Source of the DNA: CAZWBR01 sp964632305
Lineage (GTDB): Bacteria; Bacteroidota; Bacteroidia; Bacteroidales; Prolixibacteraceae
Assembly: GCA_964632305.1 (NCBI GenBank)
Contig: CAZWBR010000014.1
Coordinates: 14,298-78,297, forward strand
Direction: 5' to 3'
Length of the DNA stretch: 64,000 nucleotides
The notes under the pieces are model-generated. The model was not told the origin of the DNA and did not search any database. It saw nothing but the letters and a program-made list of their open reading frames with translations. The position numbers and the translations under genes were made by a program. Every line of letters starts with the position of its first letter. Position 1 is the first letter of the stretch. This document shows positions 53,175 to 61,163 of this stretch, one piece after another.

Positions 53175-55607
53175 CTATTTGGCAGCAAGTTTGCTGATTG
53201 TCACGGCAGGGGTCAAAGCCTTGCTCACCTTACCCGCGTTCAGCTCTTTGCTGATCGTGAAATGACCGGTTTGTTTTATGGCCGCTGAAGAAGCCCCGAT
53301 CTTAACCGTATAATCGCCTGCCTCGGCAATCCAGGAAGAGGATGCCTCATCGAATGAGGCGATATCTTTCGTTTCGAGGGTAAAGGATAGGGTTTGTGAT
53401 TCTCCGGGTTTCAGTAGTTTGGTTTTCCCAAAGGCAGTAAGCGCTTCAGCCGGTTTTTGCAGTTTCCCTGAAGGAGAACTTACGTAAACCTGGACCACCT
53501 CTTTCCCTGCTGTCTTTCCGCTGTTTTTTACCTCGACCGAAAAGGTCAGCTTGCCGTTAAAAACCTTTGATTTTAGTTTAAGGTTGCTGTATTCAAAGTT
53601 GGTATAGGAGAGGCCATATCCAAACTCGTAAGCCACCGGGACCTTAAAGGAGCTGTAATAGCGATAGCCCACATAAATATCCTCTTCATAGGTTATTTCC
53701 CATGGGACCCTTCGCCGGAAGGAGAAGCCTGAAAGGTCGGGAGCATTATCTGTGGCCTCCGATTTCACCGCGTTGCCCGGGAAATTTTTCGCAGTAGGGG
53801 TATCGTTGTACGAAACGGGGAAGGTCACGGCCAGTTTTCCTGACGGATTAACTTTCCCGCTCAGAACATCAATCACCGAATTACCTGCCTCCTGACCGGG
53901 TTGCCAGGCCAAAAGGATGGCATCGGGGATCTCCCGCCAGCTTGCCGTCTCCACCACTCCGGCGATGTTTAAGATGACAATCGTCTTTTTCCCTTTGGCA
54001 CGGAAAGCCTCCGACACATTTTTGATGAGCTCTTTCTCGGTAGAGTTGAGGTAAAAATCACCTTCAGTGGCGGTGCGGTCTCTCCCTTCGCCGGCATTAC
54101 GGCCAATGGTGATCAGGGCAAGATCAGCCTTTTGGGCCATCTTTTCAGCAAGGTTTGCCGGGACGGCCATCTCGGCGACCGGCGTTTTACCCCTAAACAT
54201 CGGTGAAGGCGCATTGGTTGGGCTCTGAACACTTTTTGATTGACGGAGATAAGATTCATAGACCTGAGTGAGTTCCTGGTCGTTGGTGTATCCTCCATTG
54301 GTCAGCCCCTCGATCAGGGAGATGGTATAGGCTTCATTGACATCGCCACTGCCGGTACCTCCCGAAATAAAATCGTAGGAGGTATTGCCAAAGGCGGCCA
54401 CCGATTTCACGGAGGATGGGATTGGCAGTGTATTAGTGCTGTTTTTCAGTAATACCATCCCATCGGTGGCGGCCTGACGGGTCACCTCGGCATGGGCTTT
54501 CAGATTGGGATTAGAGGAATAATTGTACTTGTTGTAACGGGGTGTCTTCAGCATGACCTTCAGAATCCTTGAAATATTTCCATCGAGGATGCTCTCTTCC
54601 AGTTTGCCCTCTTTTACTGCCGCAATCAAATCATTAAACTGTTGGAGCTGCCCCGGCTGAATCATATCATTGCCCGCCTTCATCTGATTGACGACATCGC
54701 TGCCGCCACCCCAGTCGGTCATTACATATCCTTTAAAACCCCAGTCATTACGAAGGATTTTGGTCAGCAAATCGTAGCTTTCGGAAGTGTAAACCCCGTT
54801 TATTTTATTGTACGACGACATGACGGTCCAGGGTTGGGCTTCTTTCACGGCAATCTCGAATCCTTTCAGGTAGATTTCGCGCAAGGCCCGTTCGCTGACC
54901 ATCGTATTAACCGACATTCGGTTGGTTTCGGAGTTGTTCGCCGCAAAGTGTTTGACTGAAGTTCCCACACCATTCGATTGAACCCCTTTAACCATTGCAG
55001 CCGCTATTTTTCCTGTAACCAAAGGATCTTCGGAATAATATTCAAAATTTCGTCCACAGAGCGGATCCCGTTGGATGTTAAGGGCAGGTGCCAGTAATAT
55101 ATCCGATCCATATTCTTTTACCTCGTTACCCATGGCTTGTCCGACACGGTAAACCAGATCGGTATCCCATGATGAAGCTAAGACCGTCGCGATCGGGAAA
55201 GCCGTGCAGTAATAGGTCTTTGATTCCTCATCACGTTTCGGTTGGATCCGCAGGCCGGCAGGTCCATCGCTCAATACCTGGGTTGTGATGCCTAATTCCG
55301 GGAACTCTGCCGAGTTGCCGGCGGCTCCGGGCAGGTATTTGCGTATTTTGCGGACCATCGCGGCGTAGATATTCTCTGCCGAACCGGAAGGTGATTTTGC
55401 CTTTGACGTATCCGGACGATCAACAAACATCCCGGTGCCAATGACCAACTGAGCCTTTTGTTCGAGGGTCATCTTTGCAATGATCCCCTTGATTAATTGC
55501 TCATCATCCGGTTTTTGACTGGCCTGACACTGATCAGGAAAGGAGAAGGCAATGGACAATAAAAGAACAATACCGAACGAGGTAATGCGGCGACAGATAT
55601 TTTTCAT
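53175..55607 (-). CDS. Glycoside hydrolase family 3 (beta-glucosidase-like)
   Basis: An 810-residue exported enzyme with a signal peptide (about 1-29). Domain order is the GH3 TIM-barrel domain (about 40-370) with SDGPAGLR, GRNFEYYSEDP, VKHFAANNSE and the nucleophile Asp298 in GYVMTDWGGGSDV, the alpha/beta sandwich domain (about 390-640), and a fibronectin-III-like C-terminal domain (about 700-790: VSVEVKNSGKTAGKEVVQVYV-type pattern). It probably removes beta-linked glucose. It is first in the operon with the GH31 gene. Confidence 0.92.
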   Translation of the reverse strand: MKNICRRITSFGIVLLLSIAFSFPDQCQASQKPDDEQLIKGIIAKMTLEQKAQLVIGTGMFVDRPDTSKAKSPSGSAENIYAAMVRKIRKYLPGAAGNSAEFPELGITTQVLSDGPAGLRIQPKRDEESKTYYCTAFPIATVLASSWDTDLVYRVGQAMGNEVKEYGSDILLAPALNIQRDPLCGRNFEYYSEDPLVTGKIAAAMVKGVQSNGVGTSVKHFAANNSETNRMSVNTMVSERALREIYLKGFEIAVKEAQPWTVMSSYNKINGVYTSESYDLLTKILRNDWGFKGYVMTDWGGGSDVVNQMKAGNDMIQPGQLQQFNDLIAAVKEGKLEESILDGNISRILKVMLKTPRYNKYNYSSNPNLKAHAEVTRQAATDGMVLLKNSTNTLPIPSSVKSVAAFGNTSYDFISGGTGSGDVNEAYTISLIEGLTNGGYTNDQELTQVYESYLRQSKSVQSPTNAPSPMFRGKTPVAEMAVPANLAEKMAQKADLALITIGRNAGEGRDRTATEGDFYLNSTEKELIKNVSEAFRAKGKKTIVILNIAGVVETASWREIPDAILLAWQPGQEAGNSVIDVLSGKVNPSGKLAVTFPVSYNDTPTAKNFPGNAVKSEATDNAPDLSGFSFRRRVPWEITYEEDIYVGYRYYSSFKVPVAYEFGYGLSYTNFEYSNLKLKSKVFNGKLTFSVEVKNSGKTAGKEVVQVYVSSPSGKLQKPAEALTAFGKTKLLKPGESQTLSFTLETKDIASFDEASSSWIAEAGDYTVKIGASSAAIKQTGHFTISKELNAGKVSKALTPAVTISKLAAK

Positions 55608-55764
55608 GTTTTTAGTTTAGAGGTAAGATAATCAGTTGTTATAGCAGCACAAGGACCGTCTTTACATTATGGAATTCATCGTATTAACCCCTTTAGAATG
55701 ATAATCAGAAACAATGGTTCTGTGATTAATGGTAAACTTCGGTTAAAATTGTTGGCCGGGATGA

Positions 55765-56357
55765 TTACTTTACGGATTGCAGGATTTCCTTTCCGAAAGC
55801 CATACACTCCGGACGTTTCAGATTATCGTATTCGGGCATGTTAAACCCCTTGATCATTTTTTGGGATTCGGAGTCCATCAAGCCATAGGTTATCCTGCCA
55901 AGAAATACTTTTGAGGGGACAGATGAAACGCCCACATTTTAGCCAGGTGATTGTCAATCATGGCGGTTTTTTGTTCCGGGCCCACCGGTCGCATCCCGTT
56001 CCCGCATACAGCAAAGAGTCCCCGAACCTTATTTTTCAGGGTAGTCCTGTTTTTTTCGAGATAGGATTGAAGCTGTTCCGATACTTTACCGCTTCTGATA
56101 GCGCCGCCAATTATGATATGATCATACATGGACAAGTCGGGGTTTTCGCGGACATCGAAGACGTTGGCTATGCCATCCATCCCCTCCGAGATCCAGACTC
56201 CCGCATCGCGTGAGGAGCCACACCAGGTGCCGTAAAGAACCGCCCATTTCTTCTCCGATTTATTGGGGTAATACTCCAATGCTGCTGATTTCCGGGTTGA
56301 GAGGGTCAATGCCCCTATGCCCACGATGCCGATCTTTAAGAATTGTCGTTTTTCCAT
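55765..56357 (-). pseudogene. Exported flavodoxin-like protein broken by a frameshift
   Basis: The open frame 56357-55890 encodes 155 residues and stops abruptly after SPQKYFLAG. The minus-strand frame shifted by one base continues at the same point as GRITYGLMDSESQKMIKGF and then NMPEYDNLKRPECMAFGKEI up to a TAA at 55765, so one base has been lost between about 55893 and 55902. The joined protein (about 198 residues) has a Tat-like signal (EKRQFLKIG), a flavodoxin core (VLYGTWCGSSRDAGVWI, HIIIGGAIRSGKVSEQL, RGLFAVCGNG) and the C-terminus usual for HemG-type flavodoxins. It may be a true pseudogene or a sequencing error. The MBL-fold gene is 12 bases upstream. Confidence 0.8.
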
Positions 56358-56369
56358 GATTCAGAAATA

Positions 56370-57179
56370 TTATTTAATATAAGCCGGGTTATAAACTATG
56401 TTGGCCGAACCTTTGGTCGCAATCATCGCTTTGCTTCCCCCGGAGGAGAAATTCTTAGAGAAAGGTTTGGCATCCTTTACCGTTCCGTTATCGATGGCTT
56501 CGGCTAATTCGCGCATGGCGGTGATGTAGCTTTTATCATATGCTTTTTTGACATAAGGATAATGGCCGCAGTAAACATTTTTAATCCCGTTATCCATTAA
56601 TTTCTCCATTATTTTGCAGGAATTGATATAGGTCTTTATTGGAGCTGATGGCTGGAGCTGCAGCCATACCTGGCCCGATCCGAATGAATCGCCGGAATAA
56701 CAATTGCCGGTTTTGCGATCGAGAAGTATAATTGAACCCGGGGTGTGAGCCGGGGTGTGCACCACCTCCAATTGGGTACCCCCAAGGTCGAAGATTTGTC
56801 CGTCTTTCAGGTAGTGGATTGTTCCCTTATAGGGTTGTAACAACTCTTTATCAAAGGGGTGGAGCCATATCTCTTTGAAGTAGTTGATATTTCCTGCATG
56901 GTCCTGATGGGCATGAGTTAAAACTACTTCCAACGGTTTGGTCGTTATTTTTTGGATTACCTCATCCAGGTTTTTGCATCGGGTGCCGGTGTCGATCAGC
57001 ATGGCCTTTTTTGTTCCTTCGATGATGTACATGGTGGTGCTGTCGGATGTTTCGACGACCCACATATTCGCTTCGAGTTTTGTGATTGTTAAATCATTAT
57101 TCTTAAAGACCTGAGCGAGACCATTGAAACTGCAGGCCAGAAACAAGAACATGATTGCGGCAAAAAGATTAGACTTCAT
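56370..57179 (-). CDS. Exported metallo-beta-lactamase-fold hydrolase
   Basis: A 269-residue protein with a signal peptide (about 1-22). The metal motif HAHQDH is at 89-94 (THAHQDHAGN), with further ligands likely in HTPAHTPGSI, YSGDSFGSG and YCGHYPYV, the normal MBL order. It is a generic MBL hydrolase; a lactamase, phosphonate or glyoxalase activity cannot be assigned. It is followed 12 bases later by the exported flavodoxin, suggesting a joint role. The HxHxDH motif is the hydrolase type and not the HxExD type of flavo-diiron proteins. Confidence 0.85.
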   Translation of the reverse strand: MKSNLFAAIMFLFLACSFNGLAQVFKNNDLTITKLEANMWVVETSDSTTMYIIEGTKKAMLIDTGTRCKNLDEVIQKITTKPLEVVLTHAHQDHAGNINYFKEIWLHPFDKELLQPYKGTIHYLKDGQIFDLGGTQLEVVHTPAHTPGSIILLDRKTGNCYSGDSFGSGQVWLQLQPSAPIKTYINSCKIMEKLMDNGIKNVYCGHYPYVKKAYDKSYITAMRELAEAIDNGTVKDAKPFSKNFSSGGSKAMIATKGSANIVYNPAYIK

Positions 57180-57678
57180 TTTACTGATTTATTTTTAGTT
57201 AAGGATAATAATCGTTTTTCAGACTTTGTGAATGTTTTCTCCCGTGAAAAAATCTCAGAAATAAACATGGGAAGATATTGATTCCGTTCAGACTTAATCA
57301 GAAGAAAGATTCCAATTCGTATTCGACAGGAAAATTATCTCCTTTTTAGGGGATTATCAAATATTTTGCAGAAAATATAAATTGAAAAATCCCGGACAAA
57401 GAGCCGTTAACTACTGATGTTCGGATGGTTGTATGCTTTTTAAATCTATCCAGCCAATTCCCTGGTACGGAATTAACGTGTTGCCTATCGGTTGCCAACT
57501 ATTCAGTTTAAAGCCGAACTCCGGTAGTTGGTTAATGTTTTAATGTATATCTGTTTGTTGCATAGCGACTTTTGTTGCAGATGGGCGTAATCAGTGACTT
57601 AGTTGTTTCCGGGGTTTTACTGTGGAATTACTTTGCTGTCTGGTTGAAATACAAGGGTGGTTTACAATACTTATTTTG
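57180..57678. other. Intergenic region, no feature recognised
   Basis: 499 bases between the convergent-less minus-strand genes for the MBL protein and the 242-residue hypothetical protein. It must contain the promoter of the MBL-flavodoxin pair. No gene, RNA or clear hairpin was seen. Confidence 0.4.
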
Positions 57679-58407
57679 TTATTCGCTTATAAATTGGGGG
57701 GTATAACCATTTTGATCGATAACTGCCCATGCTTTCACAAAACTCTTCTCGTCGGTGATAGCGATATGTTCATTTCGCAGAAGTTTGCGGATTTCTTTCT
57801 TCTCCTGTTTGGTGAATTGTAAATACAACGAGCCCCTTTTTGGCCGAATTCGGCAGTCTCTGCCTTCTTTGGAGTAAAGATAGAATTTGTTAGTTCTGCT
57901 GTAAATCTGGTTCACTAGCGATTTGGTGATATCATGGTAATAGGGAGAACACTGGAGCAATTCGACTCTTCGGTAGGAGAGCAGCGAAGTATTGCCATCG
58001 TAGAGTACTTCATAGAAATGGTTTCCGTGAGCGAGGTGGTCGGAGTCTTGCCTGCGGAATTCATGGTGAAGGCCATCACCCGTTTCGAGGGAGAAACTTT
58101 CGATGCTTTCTTTGTCAATAGTTATCATTGCATTCAGATCGCTGTTGAAGTAGATGAGCTCATCGGCATAGGAGCTGTATTTCAGAAAAAGGCTGTCAAG
58201 GGTCTCCCCATTGGTAAACCTTATCTTGCCCGGTTCCCATTCCGGGTTGTAAAATGGATCACCATCGTACATGCGATAAGGGATAAAGCGTTCACCCCTT
58301 ATTTTTTCTTCAAACCATTTTGAAGGTGTTTTGTCCTGTGCCGATACAAAACCCGACCCAAGCCAAAGTACTACTGCAATTAATAGAATGTAATTATGTC
58401 GTGCCAT
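57679..58407 (-). CDS. Secreted hypothetical protein
   Basis: A 242-residue protein of unknown function with a signal peptide (about 1-23, ending in VSAQ). The mature protein is rich in Tyr and charged residues, with a repeated beta-type pattern (GKIRFTNGETLDSLFLKYSSYADELIYF, seen as adjacent motifs) and a basic C-terminal part (RDCRIRPKRGSLYLQFTK). I do not recognise a domain. It starts six bases after the plug-like gene and so is probably the last gene of the outer-membrane locus. Confidence 0.7.
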   Translation of the reverse strand: MARHNYILLIAVVLWLGSGFVSAQDKTPSKWFEEKIRGERFIPYRMYDGDPFYNPEWEPGKIRFTNGETLDSLFLKYSSYADELIYFNSDLNAMITIDKESIESFSLETGDGLHHEFRRQDSDHLAHGNHFYEVLYDGNTSLLSYRRVELLQCSPYYHDITKSLVNQIYSRTNKFYLYSKEGRDCRIRPKRGSLYLQFTKQEKKEIRKLLRNEHIAITDEKSFVKAWAVIDQNGYTPQFISE

Positions 58408-58413
58408 CCGGTT

Positions 58414-60033
58414 TTATTTTACTTCGAAAAACTGTTCATGAATAAATTGTTCGCCCGATTTTGTCGTTCCGCAAACAACAAGTCGGAAAGTCCCTTTTAT
58501 TTCGGAGGTTTGGAAGTTCAGGGCGATGTTTTTTGCCGGAGGTATTGAAGGGTTCCAAAGAAGGGTTTGCCTGATATCCGGGATATTGGGAGCCGATTTA
58601 GTGTATTGTGATAGATTAAAACCGGGTTGTTTGGCTTCAATCTCGGTCACCACCAACCGGTCGCTTTCACGGATAGGTCTGTTTTCGCTTGTTTTGGTGT
58701 ACAACGCAACGATCCCCGGGAATTGCAGATTGCCATAAAAACGTTCCGTTAAGCTGTAATCGACCCGGTCCAATGAGCTGGTACCCATATCTTTTATTAA
58801 TTCGACATTGGATATTGGAATGCCATCGACCAAAATCAAAGGTTGTTCCTGAAAATAGGATTTTGCAGGGAGGTTGAGGACCCTCAACTGAGGGCCATTC
58901 CGGGTATTTCTGAATCTGACGCTGGGCAGCAGCTCTCTGGATATCTCGTTAAAGTCGGGCAGATCATAAAAAAGATCAGGATCAACTGTTTTGGTTGGTC
59001 GTCCGTAATAGGGGTAATTCAGGGCTGTATCATTGGTTTGCTCAACATTATTGATGAGTTCCTGTTCAAACAATATTTTCATCAATCGTGCATCGGCTGT
59101 TTTTTCAACGAATTGTACGATCTCAGCAGGAACAGAGGTTTGTTCTGTTTTAGGTTGCGGACTTTGTATGTTGAATTTCTTTTCGAGTATTATTTTGGCT
59201 GGTTGGGCATTCTCATGGTCAAAGCATTGGATCACCAAGGGGATCCTTCCGGAGCGATCCTTGATCAGGAAAGAAAACTTTCCATCAGCACCTGTGTTAT
59301 AGTATTGGAAATAGGGTATTGAATCGGGGATGGTCAGAAATATAGTTGCATTTTCAATTGGTCTTGAGCTGGTTGTGTTGACAACAGTGCCGTTAATAAC
59401 GATCCCCTTGTCTTCAGGAATACCAGACTCATTGTTTACCGCGTTTAACTGAATTTGCGGCAAATCAAATCGTGGTACCACCTCGGAAACACTAACCAAA
59501 AGGTTGCCATTGATTTCACTCAGTAGTTTGTCGGAGATCGCGATTTCCGTTTTTATCGCGGCCGATGGTTGATATTCCTTCATTAGCCCAGTGATATTAA
59601 GCCCATCAGGTTGAATAGCGCTAATTTCTTTTTCGGTTATTCGGGGGAAGTCATTCATCCGGGTCAGCTTGTCGAAGCGATTAGCCACGAGGATTTCCTG
59701 GGCAGCAAATGTTTTCGAATCAATTTCGTTGACAAAAACCCGTACGAGATAAGCTGCAGTTTCGAGAGAGTCGGGCAATTCTATATAAACCGCTGCCTGA
59801 TGATCGGTTGCTTCGGTGGTTACCCCGGTAATATGTTCTCCTGAAAGGGAGGCGATATCAGCATAGACAATTTTCGATTGCTCCCTGAATGGTAGATACA
59901 ATTTGGCCAATACCGTTTCGCCGCTCACGTAAACCTCCCTATCGGTGATAATCCTGAAGGCTGATCGGTCCTGGGCCAGGGTTGTATCCCAAATTCCCGT
60001 AAGGATTAGTATTATACTGAATATGCGTATCAT
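58414..60033 (-). CDS. MG2/plug-domain protein without a beta-barrel
   Basis: A 539-residue exported protein; the ATG giving MIRIFSIILIL is taken as the start because it directly begins the signal peptide, although an ATG nine codons upstream is in frame. A macroglobulin-like MG2 domain (about 26-110: FRIITDREVYVSGETVLAKLYL) is followed by a Cna-B/carboxypeptidase-regulatory-like domain (about 212-280) and a segment much like a TonB receptor plug (about 365-450: LRVLNLPAKSY, PLILVDGIPISNVE, then YGNLQFPGIVALYTK). No beta-barrel follows. It lies after the TonB receptor and DUF4249 genes and probably acts with them at the outer membrane. Confidence 0.7.
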   Translation of the reverse strand: MIRIFSIILILTGIWDTTLAQDRSAFRIITDREVYVSGETVLAKLYLPFREQSKIVYADIASLSGEHITGVTTEATDHQAAVYIELPDSLETAAYLVRVFVNEIDSKTFAAQEILVANRFDKLTRMNDFPRITEKEISAIQPDGLNITGLMKEYQPSAAIKTEIAISDKLLSEINGNLLVSVSEVVPRFDLPQIQLNAVNNESGIPEDKGIVINGTVVNTTSSRPIENATIFLTIPDSIPYFQYYNTGADGKFSFLIKDRSGRIPLVIQCFDHENAQPAKIILEKKFNIQSPQPKTEQTSVPAEIVQFVEKTADARLMKILFEQELINNVEQTNDTALNYPYYGRPTKTVDPDLFYDLPDFNEISRELLPSVRFRNTRNGPQLRVLNLPAKSYFQEQPLILVDGIPISNVELIKDMGTSSLDRVDYSLTERFYGNLQFPGIVALYTKTSENRPIRESDRLVVTEIEAKQPGFNLSQYTKSAPNIPDIRQTLLWNPSIPPAKNIALNFQTSEIKGTFRLVVCGTTKSGEQFIHEQFFEVK

Positions 60034-60113
60034 TTTATTGTGAATCAGTATTAATCGCATTTGTAATCTTAATTTGATAGTCAGTCATATTGAATGCAGT
60101 CATTCATTAGTTC

Positions 60114-61163
60114 TTAATATACCCAGAAATAGGGTGCGGTTCCGGTAGTCACTCCGTTATCAAGGATAAATGTCACTCTGTTGATTTCATGTTGATATAT
60201 AACCTTGGAGTTTTTTTGTGCGTTTACGAAATAACGATAGTGTTTGTAAGAACAGAGGTTGAAATTTCCTAAAACAACTTTTCCCGGATTGGTTGTGCAA
60301 TGAATATTTCCATAAATCTGCGAATAAACCGGATCGAACAACTGCCCGCTGGCCGTAAGCTGGTCGTTTATTTTATCATAGAAAGTGTAACTTTTTTCGG
60401 AAATACTAAGCTGATCGATCATTATGATCCATCCGCTCGGTACCATTGCCAGAGAATCGAGGTAGGTCAAGGAGTTCGTGCTTCTGTAGAGCAGGGTGTG
60501 ATTCTTAATCCGGTCGGTGTTGGAATACTCTTTAGGACCTGCAATGTTGAAGGTTTCGTTTTTGCTGTAATAGGATTTCCATCCGTAAGTTGTCTCAGCA
60601 CCGATTTCCAGGGGGGTATATTTCCACTGGAGCACAGCACGCCAATTAAACAGGTAGTATCGGTTGTCCGCTGAGATGGGCGCATCAATCTTTAATTCAA
60701 ATCCATTATCATAAACAGATGATGGTTTTCCGGAGGAGTTGGTAATATAGGTTAATTTGCTGGCTTTTACCGCATAAATTGAGTCGAAAGTTGTCTCGGC
60801 GGGCATGGTTTCAAAGTCCGATTCATAGGTTTCGGATTCAACGTTTACCTGGAGCTTATATTTTGATCCGGCAGTCGGGATGACCGGAAAAGCAAAATTA
60901 CCGGCGGATTGTTCATACCCTTCGATGGTTTCACCCTCTGAGGAGATCAGAAAACAATTCGCGCCGGAAAGAGGATTCTCGGTGTAGTAATTATTGAAGT
61001 TGGCTGTCTTGCTGACTTTTACATAGCTTTGGTTGGGGTCATTGCATATTTGGGCCTGAATAACAACCACGTTTTTCATCCTATCCAAATCAGGATGATA
61101 ATACTCTTCGCACGAGGTAAAGAGTATCAGGCCTCCAATAAAACTGATTATTAGTCTGATCAT
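60114..61163 (-). CDS. DUF4249 family outer-membrane lipoprotein
   Basis: A 349-residue protein with a signal peptide and lipobox LFTSC (Cys18). It matches the Bacteroidota family DUF4249: VVIQAQICNDPNQSYVKVSKTANFNNYY near residue 33, a transthyretin/carboxypeptidase-type sheet (about 30-120) and a C-terminal part with SSFGNFN-like KVVLGNFNLCSY. Such proteins usually follow a TonB receptor. Its start codon overlaps the stop of the receptor gene (TGATG). Function unknown; a partner of the receptor is likely. Confidence 0.85.
   Translation of the reverse strand: MIRLIISFIGGLILFTSCEEYYHPDLDRMKNVVVIQAQICNDPNQSYVKVSKTANFNNYYTENPLSGANCFLISSEGETIEGYEQSAGNFAFPVIPTAGSKYKLQVNVESETYESDFETMPAETTFDSIYAVKASKLTYITNSSGKPSSVYDNGFELKIDAPISADNRYYLFNWRAVLQWKYTPLEIGAETTYGWKSYYSKNETFNIAGPKEYSNTDRIKNHTLLYRSTNSLTYLDSLAMVPSGWIIMIDQLSISEKSYTFYDKINDQLTASGQLFDPVYSQIYGNIHCTTNPGKVVLGNFNLCSYKHYRYFVNAQKNSKVIYQHEINRVTFILDNGVTTGTAPYFWVY

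Noticed and set aside
56370..57179. Beta-lactamase (antibiotic resistance) call
   Set aside because: The HxHxDH motif is shared by all MBL-fold hydrolases; nothing points to beta-lactam hydrolysis.
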